Assembly (NCBI RefSeq): GCF_004014805.1
Contig: NZ_ATDN01000023.1
Coordinates: forward strand, 153,255-217,254
Direction: 5' to 3'
Length of the DNA stretch: 64,000 bases
Origin: Mycolicibacterium elephantis DSM 44368
Lineage (GTDB): Bacteria > Actinomycetota > Actinomycetes > Mycobacteriales > Mycobacteriaceae
Made by a program: the position numbers and the translations under genes. A model generated the notes under the pieces. The model saw only the letters and a program-made list of their open reading frames with translations, made no database searches and was not told where the DNA came from. This document shows positions 43,948-56,616 of the stretch, in pieces. How positions within the stretch are numbered: position 1 is the first letter of the stretch; each line of letters starts with the position of its first letter.

Positions 43948-44748
43948 TCAGGGCTGTCGGGCCCGGCGGGCCAGCTCGACGGCCGCGGATCGCAGTTCGT
44001 CGGCCGAATCGAGGGGCGCGGCGTAGCCGATCCGGGTGTAGGCCACGCCACGGTCGGTGGTGACCCGCAGGTCCAGCCCGTAGCGGTCGGCGCCGGTGCA
44101 GGTCGCGGTGACGGTGTCCGGGTAACCGCCGAGCACCTTGGCCATCGCGACCAGCGTGTCGGCGTGGTCGGCGTTGAGGTGCGCGACGGCTCCGGCGGCA
44201 TGGGGCGCGACCGGATCCGGTTCGGCCGCCGCGTACGCCTCACCCGTCGCCGAGTCCATCCGGCCGTACCCGCCGACCCAGCGGACCCGTTTGACCCGCA
44301 GTACCCACAGCGTGAAGTCGCTGTAGTCGATGTAGTACTTGGCCGACGCGACGGCCGACAGGTGCGCCTGGCGGGCGGCGGCCAACTCCTCGCCCGTGGG
44401 CACCTCGGCCACGCCCGCCAGCGTGACCCGGCCGCTGGCCAGCGGGTCGGATTCGGCGTCGGGCGCGACGATCGCGATGCTGGCCCGCGGATCGTGGCCG
44501 AGGTTGCGCCCGTGCTCGGCGAGGTTGGACACACACAGCACCGGTGCGCCGCCGAGCAGCCCATAGGTCACGAACGACGCCCACGGGTCGCCGTCGGCCG
44601 TCAGGGTGGCCAGCGTGCCGACGTTGGTGGAGGCGGCGATCGTGCGCGCCTCCTCGGCCGCCGACGGGCGGGTGGCGTTCACCACTTCGGTCAGCGGGGG
44701 CGGAACCGAGGGCGCGTCGCCCGGGTCGCCGTGATCGCGCGGGGTCAC
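43948..44748 (-). CDS. HugZ-like heme-utilisation / PPOX-DUF2470 protein
   Basis: A 266-residue protein with an N-terminal split-barrel flavin-reductase-like domain (TNVGTLATLTADGDPWASFV, DPRASIAIVAPDAESDPLASG read in parts) and a C-terminal DUF2470 domain (AHLNADHADTLVAMAKVLGG). This two-part layout is that of HugZ-type proteins associated with heme degradation and of related plant proteins. The His of HLNADHAD is the usual heme-contact candidate. It starts at GTG 44748, 12 bases after the XRE-like gene on the same strand. Confidence 0.83.
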   Translation of the reverse strand: MTPRDHGDPGDAPSVPPPLTEVVNATRPSAAEEARTIAASTNVGTLATLTADGDPWASFVTYGLLGGAPVLCVSNLAEHGRNLGHDPRASIAIVAPDAESDPLASGRVTLAGVAEVPTGEELAAARQAHLSAVASAKYYIDYSDFTLWVLRVKRVRWVGGYGRMDSATGEAYAAAEPDPVAPHAAGAVAHLNADHADTLVAMAKVLGGYPDTVTATCTGADRYGLDLRVTTDRGVAYTRIGYAAPLDSADELRSAAVELARRARQP

Positions 44749-44760
44749 CTCGGCGCCGGG

Positions 44761-45219
44761 TCAGCCGCCGAGCGCGGCGATGAGGTCCTTGATGCGCGCG
44801 CTCTCGTCCTCGGTGGTGGGCTCCTCGGCCTCGATCGCCTCGATCAAGTCCTTCCGCAAACCGATGCCGTTGGCCGTCTCCTTGGCCGACAGCTTGGCCC
44901 GCCCGCGGGCGACGTAGAGCCGCTGGCCCAGGGTGGCGTTCGGTCCGTCCGCCGCCTTCTCCATCAGCGTGTCGTAGCGGTTGCGGACCTCGCTGAGCGC
45001 GACGACCACCGACGGGGTGGTCCGACTGCGGCCTGCGGCCTCGGTCAACGAGCGCTGCAGTTTGCGCAGGCCCGCCAGGATGACGCCGGCGCGATCGGGA
45101 AACTCGGGATCGGTGTTGTCGGGAAGCGCGTCGATCGCGACCGAATACATGTGCATCGCTGCGTCGGCCATGCCGACGATTACCGGAGCTTCACCATCAT
45201 TCGGCACTGAATCAGCCAC
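44761..45219 (-). CDS. Protein with XRE-like helix-turn-helix at C-terminus
   Basis: A 152-residue protein. The N-terminal 90 residues are helical (ADAAMHMYSVAIDALPD, GVILAGLRKLQRSLTEAAG). The C-terminal 55 residues look like an XRE-type HTH: LGQRLYVARGRAKLSAKETA, GIGLRKDLIEAIEAEEPTT. This suggests a DNA-binding or adaptor protein. It starts at GTG 45219 and is divergent from treS across a 112-base gap, so it could influence either direction; that is inference. Confidence 0.7.
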   Translation of the reverse strand: MADSVPNDGEAPVIVGMADAAMHMYSVAIDALPDNTDPEFPDRAGVILAGLRKLQRSLTEAAGRSRTTPSVVVALSEVRNRYDTLMEKAADGPNATLGQRLYVARGRAKLSAKETANGIGLRKDLIEAIEAEEPTTEDESARIKDLIAALGG

Positions 45220-45331
45220 AAACCACTCAATTCATTCAAGGAGGTGGGAGCGAGACGTCGAAACGTTAACCCGTCGCGGCAGCGGACACAACAGGTTCAA
45301 TTCCGGCGGACTGGGTACGTTTGAACTCGGT

Positions 45332-47133
<1,802 letters not shown>

Positions 47134-47137
<4 letters not shown>

Positions 47138-48504
47138 CCTTGCCGTTCGCCGAGTGGCTACCGCAGCAACGGTGGTATGCCGGACGCAACCGCGAGTTGG
47201 CGTCCGCGGAACCCGCCGTGGTGGTGGCGCTGCCCAACGATTTCGACCTGGACCTCGAGCTCATGCTGCTCGAGGTCTCCTACACCGACGGCTCGGCGGA
47301 GCGCTACCAGGTGATCGTCTGCTGGAACGACGAGGCGACCGCCGGCGGCGGACCGATCGCCGAGTTCCTCAACGTCGCCACCATCGGCGGGGCGGCCCAC
47401 GACGGCGAACGCACCGCGTACGACGCGCTGTACGACCCCGCCGCGGCCCGGGCGCTGCTGGCGCTCATCGACAGCTCGGCCGCGGTGGGCGACGTCCGGT
47501 TCAGCAAGGAGAACGGCGTCGAGTTGCCGCTGGAGGCGGCGCCGCGGCTGTCGAGCGCCGAACAGAGCAACACCAGCGTGGTGTTCGAGGAGGCCGCCAT
47601 CCTCAAGGTGTTCCGGCGCATCACCCCGGGCGTCAACCCCGACATCGAGCTGAACCGGGTGCTGGCCACCGCGGGCAACCCGCACGTGGCGCGGCTGCTC
47701 GGGGCGTACGAAACCCAGTGGGACGGTGAGCCGTACGCGCTGGGCATGGTGGCCGAGTTCGCGGCCAACTCCGCCGAGGGCTGGGACATGGCGATGACCA
47801 GCACCCGCGACCTGTTCGCCGAGGGTGACCTCTACGCCGACGAGGTCGGAGGCGATTTCGCCGCCGAGTCCTACCGGCTCGGTGAGGCGGTGGCGTCGGT
47901 GCACGCGACGCTGGCCGCCGAACTGGGCACGTCGACCACCGCGTTCCCGACGGACACCATGGTCAGACGGCTGCGGTCCGCGGCGGAATCGGTCCCCGGA
48001 CTGCAGCAGTATGTCTCGCTGATCGAAGAGCGCTACCGCAAGCTCGCCGACGAGCCCGTCACCGTACAGCGCATCCACGGCGACCTGCATCTAGGTCAGG
48101 TGCTGCGCACCCCGGAACGCTGGTTGCTCATCGACTTCGAGGGGGAGCCCGGCCAGCCGCTCGAGGAGCGCCGCCGCCCCGACTCACCGCTACGCGATGT
48201 CGCCGGAATCCTGCGATCCTTCGAATACGCGGCCTACCACCGGTTGATGGATCAGGCGTCGAGCTCCGGCGCCGAGGACCGGGACCGCCAGCTGGCCGCC
48301 CGCGCGCGCGAGTGGGTGGACCGCAACGCCGCGTCGTTCTGTGACGGGTATGCCGAGGTCGCCGAGGTCGATCCGCGCGACTCGGCGGTGCTGCTGGCCG
48401 CCTACGAGCTGGACAAGGCCGTCTACGAAGCCACCTACGAGGCGCGGCACCGACCCAGCTGGCTTCCGATTCCGCTCAAGTCGATCGCCAGGATCGTCGG
48501 CTAG
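47134..48504 (+). CDS. mak: Maltokinase
   Basis: A 456-residue kinase that phosphorylates maltose to alpha-maltose-1-phosphate with ATP. N-terminal FAEWLPQQRWYAGRNRE is typical of mycobacterial Mak. The aminoglycoside-kinase-like catalytic loop is RIHGDLHLGQVLRTP, with Asp as base, and the metal-binding motif is LLIDFEGEPGQPLEERR. It is translationally coupled to treS by a 4-base overlap and ends just before a strong inverted repeat. Confidence 0.95.
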
Positions 48505-48525
48505 AAGCCCTCTCCCTTTCGTGCG

Positions 48526-48583
48526 CGAGCAGACGTGAAAACCCCCGAAGTGGCGCCGTTTTGGGGGTTTTCACGTCTGCTCG
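48526..48583. terminator. Bidirectional terminator: 21-bp perfect inverted repeat
   Basis: The left arm 48526-48546 (CGAGCAGACGTGAAAACCCC and one more C) is the exact complement of 48563-48583, with a 16-base loop. Each arm holds A4 or T4 next to C5/G5. It lies between the convergent mak and glycoside-hydrolase genes. Its length and symmetry resemble dispersed palindromic units of fast-growing mycobacteria. Confidence 0.8.
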
Positions 48584-48608
48584 GCGGTAGTGAGGTGGGC
48601 GCTAGCGG

Positions 48609-49682
48609 CTAGGCCAGGCTGCGCATGACGTCCGCGGCGGGCTTGGGTGTCCAGTCCGTGCGGTAGACGCCGTAGTTGTCCTGCGGGTTGGGGCTGCCGG
48701 TGGCGCGGTCGCGGGTGGTGTAGATGAACACCGGGCCCGCACCCGGCAGCGTGCGCCACGCGACGATGAAGTCGCGGATGCGGTCGGCCTGCGTGGCCTC
48801 GCTGACCTTCGACGTCGCCTCGCCGAACTCGGTGGCCCAGATCTGCTTGCCGCCGTCACCGTTGGCGGCCATCACCCCGCGCAGCTGGTCATAGAGGCCG
48901 CGCGGCGAGTTGGCCTGACCCGTGGAGAACCGGGAGGCCTCGTTGTTGGTGAACAGGTACGGGTGATAGCCCACGGCGTCGAAGTGTCCGCCGCCGCCCG
49001 CCGCGTACACGCCGTTGAGGTAGTCCACCGGATTCCTGGTGACCGAGAAGAAGTTGATGGTCGGCGACAGTCCGCCCAGGACCACCGTCGCGTTGGGATC
49101 GGCGCCCTTGATCGCCGGGTAGGCGGCCTTCAACAGGTCGGCGAACCGGGCGGGCTGGGGACCCTGCGGTCCGGCCCAGAACTGCACGGCGTTGGCTTCG
49201 TTCCACAGTTCGTAGGCGGCGATGCGCCCGGCGAAGTGCGACGCCATCGTGCCCGCGAACGTGCCGAACGTCTCGGCCGCCGCCGGTGGCGAGGCGATGG
49301 CAGGCCCGCCGCCGGTAGCCCAACCGGGCGTGGAGTTCAACAGCGCGACGACGGCGATGCCCCGCGCGTTGGCGGCGTTGACGATCAGGTCGGCCTGGCC
49401 CCAGTTCCACGCGTCCGGGTTCGGCTGGATGGCCGCCCACGGCATCATGATCCGCGCGCTTCGCACGCCGGTGTCGACCATCAGGTCCAGTTGGCGGTTC
49501 ACGTCGTCCGGGGACAGGAACCACAGCCACGAATCGGCAAACCCCAGCGAAGACACCGCCGCCGTCTCGGTGACGGGGATGCCGCGGCTGTTGTCCGAGT
49601 CGGGGCGCAGCATGTGCGTGAGGCTCGCCGCCACCAGTACCACGGCCGCCAGCGCGACGACCGCCTTGAAGAGTTTGCGCAC
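48609..49682 (-). CDS. Exported clan A glycoside hydrolase
   Basis: A 357-residue (beta/alpha)8-type glycoside hydrolase with an N-terminal signal anchor (MRKLFKAVVALAAVVLVAAS). The acid/base Glu is in AAYELWNEANAVQFW and the nucleophile Glu in QIWATEFGEATSK. Also typical are ARIMMPWAAIQPNPD and FDAVGYHPYLF. The pattern is that of GH39/GH5-like enzymes of clan A. The substrate is not deducible; it may be exported or membrane-tethered. It starts at GTG 49682, and the terminator-like repeat lies beyond its end. Confidence 0.85.
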   Translation of the reverse strand: MRKLFKAVVALAAVVLVAASLTHMLRPDSDNSRGIPVTETAAVSSLGFADSWLWFLSPDDVNRQLDLMVDTGVRSARIMMPWAAIQPNPDAWNWGQADLIVNAANARGIAVVALLNSTPGWATGGGPAIASPPAAAETFGTFAGTMASHFAGRIAAYELWNEANAVQFWAGPQGPQPARFADLLKAAYPAIKGADPNATVVLGGLSPTINFFSVTRNPVDYLNGVYAAGGGGHFDAVGYHPYLFTNNEASRFSTGQANSPRGLYDQLRGVMAANGDGGKQIWATEFGEATSKVSEATQADRIRDFIVAWRTLPGAGPVFIYTTRDRATGSPNPQDNYGVYRTDWTPKPAADVMRSLA

Positions 49683-49744
49683 GATTCCCCTATCTCCGGC
49701 CCGATCTTGGTGATGTATCGGGATTGCCCAGCAAAAAGTTACCC

Positions 49745-49772
49745 AAAACCCCGCCGCCCGGACCCGGGCGGC
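49745..49772 (-). terminator. Terminator-like hairpin after the TetR gene
   Basis: GCCGCCCGG (49753-49761) and its complement CCGGGCGGC (49764-49772) form a GC-only hairpin. On the minus strand it is followed, after CGGGG, by TTTT. It sits 41 bases beyond the TetR stop and upstream of the glycoside-hydrolase start. Confidence 0.5.
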
Positions 49773-49812
49773 CGCAGAGGCGATGGAGCAGGACGCGGCG
49801 TGACCGGCAGGT

Positions 49813-50373
49813 CTATCTGCGGAGCATGAGCTCGAGAACGCGCTCGCGCAGCGACGCCGGAATGTCCCTGCTTGACCCCGACCCGTGCAGCAGGCCGAGG
49901 CTGGCGGCGAACAACACCGTCGCGCGCAGGTCGGCCTCTTCGGCGTCGAATCCGTAGTCGATGAAAGCCTGCCGGACCGCGCACCGCACCCGCCGGTCGC
50001 TGCGCTGAACGCTCGCCAGCACGGACTCGTCGGTCAATGCCCAGACCCGCATCGCGCGTTCGAGCGCCCAATGCTCGGGCCGCATCAACGTCTGCATCAT
50101 CGCGACCAGCCGCTTGCGGGGGTCGGCCTCGGCGCTTTCCTCGAATCGGCGTCGTTGTTCGTCGTGGAGGTCGCCCCAGGCGCGGGCCAGCGAAGCCCGG
50201 TACTCCTGCATATCGGTGAAGTGCCAGTAGAAGCTGCCTTTGGTGACCGAAAGTCGATCGCACAACCGGCCGATCCGCAGCGCGTCCGGTCCCCCCTCGG
50301 CCAGAACCGCAAAGCCGGCCTGAATCCAGTCGTCGGCCGTCACTCGCCGGCCAGCACCGGTCGGCGCCGTCAT
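49813..50373 (-). CDS. TetR family transcriptional regulator
   Basis: A 186-residue repressor-type protein. The HTH is in DDWIQAGFAVLAEGGPDALRI, LCDRLSVTKGSFYWHFTD (recognition helix TKGSFYWHF). The C-terminal ligand domain is helical and unassigned. ATG 50373 is chosen because upstream residues are noncoding in character. Its target may be its own upstream region, where a perfect palindrome GAATATATTC lies at 50406-50415. Confidence 0.88.
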   Translation of the reverse strand: MTAPTGAGRRVTADDWIQAGFAVLAEGGPDALRIGRLCDRLSVTKGSFYWHFTDMQEYRASLARAWGDLHDEQRRRFEESAEADPRKRLVAMMQTLMRPEHWALERAMRVWALTDESVLASVQRSDRRVRCAVRQAFIDYGFDAEEADLRATVLFAASLGLLHGSGSSRDIPASLRERVLELMLRR

Positions 50374-50682
50374 GGGGGCAGCATACGCCGATAATTGACA
50401 CGCACGAATATATTCATTTGAGGCAACCGCGGCCGCCGGTAGGCGCCGCCGCTCGTCGGCTCCTATTCCGGCCCGCCCGACCGGAGGCACACGATGATCA
50501 AGGTTCGTGCCAGCGCGGCGGCCACGGTTGCTACGGGTGGGACCATACCATACAGGCTGGTACGGAATGTGGCGGTTTGACGCGGAAGTCCTCTGGCGCG
50601 CAACGTTTCTGACGCACGGCCCGCCGCCGCGCCGGTCGATCGGCGCGCTCGGCGTTTAACAGCGCCGGGAGTGGGCAACCGG
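50374..50682. other. Divergent intergenic region, 309 bases
   Basis: Between the TetR gene (minus) and the DUF5709 gene (plus). It contains an unusually AT-rich island (50392-50420) with the palindrome GAATATATTC at 50406-50415. It also has the inverted repeat TACCA (50546-50550)/TGGTA (50558-50562). A 28-codon frame with a good ribosome site GGAGG lies at 50494-50580. Promoters for both flanking genes are expected; none could be assigned firmly. Confidence 0.5.
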
Positions 50683-50973
50683 ATGGACGTGGAGCCCGAC
50701 AACACCGAATTCGACGCCTCTCCGAACGACACCGGCGGGGTCGAGGACACCCTGCGCCCGATGGAGGCGATGGATTCAGACGACGTCCGAAACGACGACG
50801 GCGATGAGGTCGTCGACCCGCCGGAGCAGTGGGCCGCCGCCGATCACATCGCCGCTGAGCCCGAAGGCGAGTCGCTCGACGAGAAGCTCGCCGCCGAGCG
50901 GCCGGAGAGCACCGACGGCGAAGTCGACGGCACCCCGGAGGACGGCAGTTCGATCTTTCCCGTCGTCGAGTAG
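50683..50973 (+). CDS. DUF5709 family acidic protein
   Basis: A 96-residue, very acidic, probably disordered protein. The segment VDPPEQWAAADHIAAEPEGE followed by SLDEKLAAERPE matches the DUF5709 pattern (SPPE...W, EGESLDERLA) common in actinobacteria. It begins MDVEPDNTEFD; a GTG at 50671 is an alternative, but GGGAG at 50668 would then be too close. No function is known for this family. It converges on glgX with a 2-base gap. Confidence 0.75.
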   Translation: MDVEPDNTEFDASPNDTGGVEDTLRPMEAMDSDDVRNDDGDEVVDPPEQWAAADHIAAEPEGESLDEKLAAERPESTDGEVDGTPEDGSSIFPVVE

Positions 50974-50975
50974 CG

Positions 50976-53090
<2,115 letters not shown>

Positions 53091-53190
53091 AATTGCACGC
53101 TCCAGTGATCAGTTGACGAGACGATACGGGGAATGCCCAATCGCGTCGCTTCGCAATCGCGATGCTCGAACGTGAAGGAAAGCTGACACG

Positions 53191-53991
53191 ATGCGCGCGT
53201 ATCGGACGTTGCTGACCGCGGTGGACGGTGGGGTGGCGACCATCACGCTGAACCGTCCGAGGCAGCGGAACGCGATCGGCGACGGTATGCGGGAGGAACT
53301 CGCCGACGCCTACCGCAGCTGCGACCGCGACGACCGCATCCGGGCCGTGGTGCTGACCGGCACTCCGCCGGCGTTCTGCGCGGGCGCGGACCTGTCATCT
53401 GGCGAAGACACGTTCGCCCGGCCAGGCGCGGGGTTCAGCGCCTCCGGTATCGACGTGCCCGCCTGGTCGCTGAGCAAGCCGGTGATCGCCGCGGTGAACG
53501 GCCACGCCATCGGGTTGGGGCTGACGCTGGCGTTGCAGTGCGATCTCCGGTTCTTCGCCGCCGACGCTCGCTACGGCGTCGTGCAGGTGCGCCGCGGCGT
53601 GGTCGGCGACGCCTACTCGCACTGGGTGCTGCCGCGGCTGGTCGGCATCGCCAACGCCGCCGAGATCCTGTTGACCGGAGCCACTTTCGACGGTCGACGC
53701 GCGGTCGAGCTGGGACTGGGCAGCCGGGTCCTCGACGCCGACGACGTCCTCGCCGCCGCGCTGGAGGTGGCGCATGACATCGCCGACAACGCCGCGCCGA
53801 TGTCCGTGGCCGCGAGCAAACGGCTGCTGTGGGACTCGTTCGATCTGGATCGCGCGGCGGTGGGTCGCCGCGAGACCGAGATCCATCTGCGGCTGATGGC
53901 GCACGAGGACGCGAGAGAAGGGGTGCGTGCGCACCTGGCCGGTCGGCCGCCGCGGTGGACGGGCAATCCGGTGGACCCGACAGTCGGATAG
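53191..53991 (+). CDS. Enoyl-CoA hydratase/isomerase family protein
   Basis: A 266-residue crotonase-fold protein. N-terminal VATITLNRPRQRNAIGDGM. The oxyanion-hole segments are AFCAGADLSSGED and RFFAADARYGVVQVRRGVVGDAYSHWVLPRLVG. The two Glu usual for hydratase are not both evident (ADARYGVVQVRRG lacks the first in the standard place), so isomerase or another crotonase reaction is possible. GAAGGAAAG precedes the ATG. It lies just upstream of the riboswitch of metE but is not metabolically linked to it. Confidence 0.87.
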   Translation: MRAYRTLLTAVDGGVATITLNRPRQRNAIGDGMREELADAYRSCDRDDRIRAVVLTGTPPAFCAGADLSSGEDTFARPGAGFSASGIDVPAWSLSKPVIAAVNGHAIGLGLTLALQCDLRFFAADARYGVVQVRRGVVGDAYSHWVLPRLVGIANAAEILLTGATFDGRRAVELGLGSRVLDADDVLAAALEVAHDIADNAAPMSVAASKRLLWDSFDLDRAAVGRRETEIHLRLMAHEDAREGVRAHLAGRPPRWTGNPVDPTVG

Positions 53992-54014
53992 GCTGGGCGG
54001 TGCAGCTGGTCTGT

Positions 54015-54225
54015 CGGCGTTGAGGTTTGGGCGTCGGCATCGAGCCACCCACCTCCCGTGAGGCGGGTGGCGAGAGGGAACCCGGTGAGAATCCGGGACT
54101 GTCCCGCAGCGGTGTACGGGAACGACCGCCGTCAACGGCACTGGCCCACCCGGGCTGGGAAGCGACGGCCAGTAGGAGCACCTCGGTGCGTGCCCGTGAG
54201 TCCGAAGACCTGCCGGCTGTACCGG
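54015..54225 (+). promoter_or_regulatory. Cobalamin (B12) riboswitch upstream of metE
   Basis: Contains the conserved adenosylcobalamin-aptamer elements in order: GGGAACCCGGTGAGAATCCG and ACTGTCCCGCAGCGGT (54077-54112), the core GGCACTGG (54137-54144), and the 3' B12-box element GTCCGAAGACCTGCCGG (54200-54216). It lies between the crotonase gene and metE on the coding strand. When cobalamin is present it should fold and lower expression of the B12-independent methionine synthase, as known for metE in M. tuberculosis. Ends are approximate. Confidence 0.93.
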
Positions 54226-54241
54226 GCGCGCCGCGTCCGGT

Positions 54242-54317
54242 GGTTCATCGCCTCGCGGAATGGGCAGTGGCCGAAGCGGTGTACCCGCATTCGGTACGCG
54301 TCCCCCGGCGATGAACC
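54242..54317 (+). promoter_or_regulatory. Candidate expression platform of the metE riboswitch
   Basis: An 11-bp perfect inverted repeat (GGTTCATCGCC at 54242-54252 and its complement at 54307-54317) encloses a smaller hairpin GTACC/GGTAC (54281-54285/54293-54297). It lies between the aptamer and the metE ribosome site AGAGGACGAAG, where a switching stem would be expected. There is no T-tract, so control may be by Rho or ribosome access. Confidence 0.45.
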
Positions 54318-54342
54318 GTCACGCCGTAATAGAGGACGAAGC

Positions 54343-56616
54343 ATGACCGCCACACCTTTCACCGCCACCATTCTCGGGTCACCCCGCATCGGCCCGAACC
54401 GGGAACTCAAGCGTGCGCTGGAGAAGTACTGGGCCGGCGGCATCGAGCGCGCCGAGCTCGAGGCGGTGGCCGCGACATTGCGCCGCAAGACCATCGAATC
54501 GCTTGCGGCAGCGGGCCTGGACTCCGTGCCGGTGAACACGTTCTCCTACTACGACCATGTGCTCGACACCGCGGTGATGCTCGGTGCCCTGCCCGCACGG
54601 GTCGCGGGCATCGACGACGATCTCGACCGCTACTTCGCGGCCGCCCGCGGCACCGACGAGGTCGCCCCGCTGGAGATGACCAAGTGGTTCGACACCAACT
54701 ACCACTACATCGTTCCCGAGCTCGGGCCCGACACCCGGTTCTCGCTCAACCCGGCCAAGGTGCTCGCCGAGCTGAAAGAGGCCCGCGCGCTTGACGTCCC
54801 GGCCCGGCCGGTCGTCGTCGGCCCGATCACGTTTCTGGCACTGTCGAAGGCCGTGGACGGCGCCGACGCGCCGGTCGGCCGACTCGACGAGCTCGTCGCC
54901 GTGTACGCCGAACTGTTGGAGCTGCTCGCCGATGAGGGCGTCGGCTGGATCCAGCTCGACGAACCCGTGCTGGTGACCGACATCGTCGCCAACGCCGCCG
55001 AGTTGGCTGACCGCGCCTATGGAACGCTTGGCCACGTCGCCAAGCGGCCGTCGCTGTTCGTGGCGAGCTACTTCGGCGAACTCACCGACGCGCTGCCCGC
55101 GCTTGCCCGCACACCGGTGGAGGCGGTGGGCGTCGATCTGGTGGCCGGCGGTGCGTCGGCCGTCGCGGCGGTGCCCGAGCTGGCCGACAAGCTGCTGGTC
55201 GCGGGCATCGTCGACGGCCGCAATGTGTGGCGCACCGATCTGCGGAACGCGTCGGAGGTGCTGGCGAGGCTGTCGGGACTAGCTGGGGCCGTGGCGGTTT
55301 CGACGTCGTGCTCGACGCTGCACGTGCCCTACTCGCTGGATGCCGAGGACGACATCGACCCCGCGCTGCGCAGTTGGCTGGCGTTCGGTGCCGAAAAAGT
55401 CACCGAGGTCGTGACGTTGGCACGCGGGCTGCGGGACGGCCGCGACGCGATCGAGGCCGAAGTCGCCGCCTCCGACGCGGCGATCGCGTCACGCCGGTCG
55501 GACTCGCGCTTGACCAACGACGATGTGCGGTCACGGATCTCGTCGATCGCCGCGTCGGGGTCGCGGCGCGGGCCCGCCCAAGAGCGCCGGGCCGCGCAGA
55601 ACGCGCGGCTGAACCTGCCGCTGTTGCCGACCACGACCATCGGGTCCTACCCGCAGACGCCGGCGATCCGCGGGGCCCGTGCCCAGCTGCGGTCCGGCAA
55701 GATCGACCGCGCCGAGTACGAGCGGCGGATGAAGGCCGAGATCGCCGATGTGATCGGGCTTCAGGAGGATCTCGGCATCGACGTGTTGGTGCACGGCGAG
55801 CCCGAGCGCAACGACATGGTGCAGTATTTCGCCGAGCAACTCGACGGGTTCCTGGCGACCCAGAACGGGTGGGTGCAGTCCTACGGCAGCCGGTGCGTGC
55901 GCCCGCCGATTCTGTTCGGCGACGTGGCCCGGCCCAAGCCGATGACCGTGGACTGGATCACCTATGCGCAGTCACTGACCGCCAAGCCGGTCAAGGGAAT
56001 GCTCACCGGCCCGGTGACAATCCTCGCGTGGTCGTTCGTGCGGGACGACCAGCCGCTGGCCGACACCGCCGCCCAGGTGGCGCTGGCGATCCGCGACGAG
56101 ACCGTGGACCTGCAAGCCGCGGGTATCACGATCGTCCAGGTGGACGAGCCCGCGCTACGGGAGCTGTTACCGCTGCGCAGCAAGGACCAGGACGCCTACC
56201 TGAAGTGGGCGGTCGACGCGTTCCGGCTGGCGACGTCGGGGGTCAACGACGACACCCAGATCCACACCCACCTGTGCTACTCGGAGTTCGGCGAGATCAT
56301 CGGCGCCATCGCCGATCTCGACGCCGACGTCACCTCCATTGAAGCGGCGCGGTCGCGCATGGAGGTGCTAGACGACCTGAACGCCGCGGGCTTCGCCAAC
56401 AGCGTCGGGCCGGGCGTGTACGACATCCACTCGCCGCGGGTGCCCAGCACCGAGGAGATGGCCGAGAAGCTGCGCGCGGCGTTGCGTGCGGTGCCCGCGG
56501 AACGGCTGTGGGTCAACCCGGACTGCGGGCTCAAGACCCGCCAACCGGACGAGGTGACCGCGTCGCTGCGCAACATGGTGGCGGCCGCGCACCAGGTGCG
56601 GGCCGAGATCAGCTGA
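54343..56616 (+). CDS. metE: Cobalamin-independent methionine synthase MetE
   Basis: A 757-residue enzyme that transfers the methyl group of methyltetrahydrofolate polyglutamate to homocysteine, needing zinc but not B12. The duplicated barrel layout is complete. N-terminal FTATILGSPRIGPNRELKRA; C-terminal barrel LPTTTIGSYPQT, LVHGEPERNDMVQYF, YGSRCVRPPI. The zinc site is in IHTHLCYSEFGEI (His, Cys) and VNPDCGLKTR (Cys). The ATG at 54343 follows AGAGGACGAAG; the open frame upstream runs through the riboswitch and is not coding. It overlaps pncA by 8 bases tail to tail. Confidence 0.97.
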   Translation: MTATPFTATILGSPRIGPNRELKRALEKYWAGGIERAELEAVAATLRRKTIESLAAAGLDSVPVNTFSYYDHVLDTAVMLGALPARVAGIDDDLDRYFAAARGTDEVAPLEMTKWFDTNYHYIVPELGPDTRFSLNPAKVLAELKEARALDVPARPVVVGPITFLALSKAVDGADAPVGRLDELVAVYAELLELLADEGVGWIQLDEPVLVTDIVANAAELADRAYGTLGHVAKRPSLFVASYFGELTDALPALARTPVEAVGVDLVAGGASAVAAVPELADKLLVAGIVDGRNVWRTDLRNASEVLARLSGLAGAVAVSTSCSTLHVPYSLDAEDDIDPALRSWLAFGAEKVTEVVTLARGLRDGRDAIEAEVAASDAAIASRRSDSRLTNDDVRSRISSIAASGSRRGPAQERRAAQNARLNLPLLPTTTIGSYPQTPAIRGARAQLRSGKIDRAEYERRMKAEIADVIGLQEDLGIDVLVHGEPERNDMVQYFAEQLDGFLATQNGWVQSYGSRCVRPPILFGDVARPKPMTVDWITYAQSLTAKPVKGMLTGPVTILAWSFVRDDQPLADTAAQVALAIRDETVDLQAAGITIVQVDEPALRELLPLRSKDQDAYLKWAVDAFRLATSGVNDDTQIHTHLCYSEFGEIIGAIADLDADVTSIEAARSRMEVLDDLNAAGFANSVGPGVYDIHSPRVPSTEEMAEKLRAALRAVPAERLWVNPDCGLKTRQPDEVTASLRNMVAAAHQVRAEIS

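Noticed and set aside
45238..45246. Perfect ribosome-site-like AAGGAGGTG upstream of treS
   Set aside because: No start codon lies at a usable distance after it; the GTG within it is too close and opens only a 23-codon frame.
54058..54342. Open frame continuous with metE extending 95 codons upstream
   Set aside because: It runs through the conserved cobalamin riboswitch; the metE ribosome site and family N-terminus fit ATG 54343.
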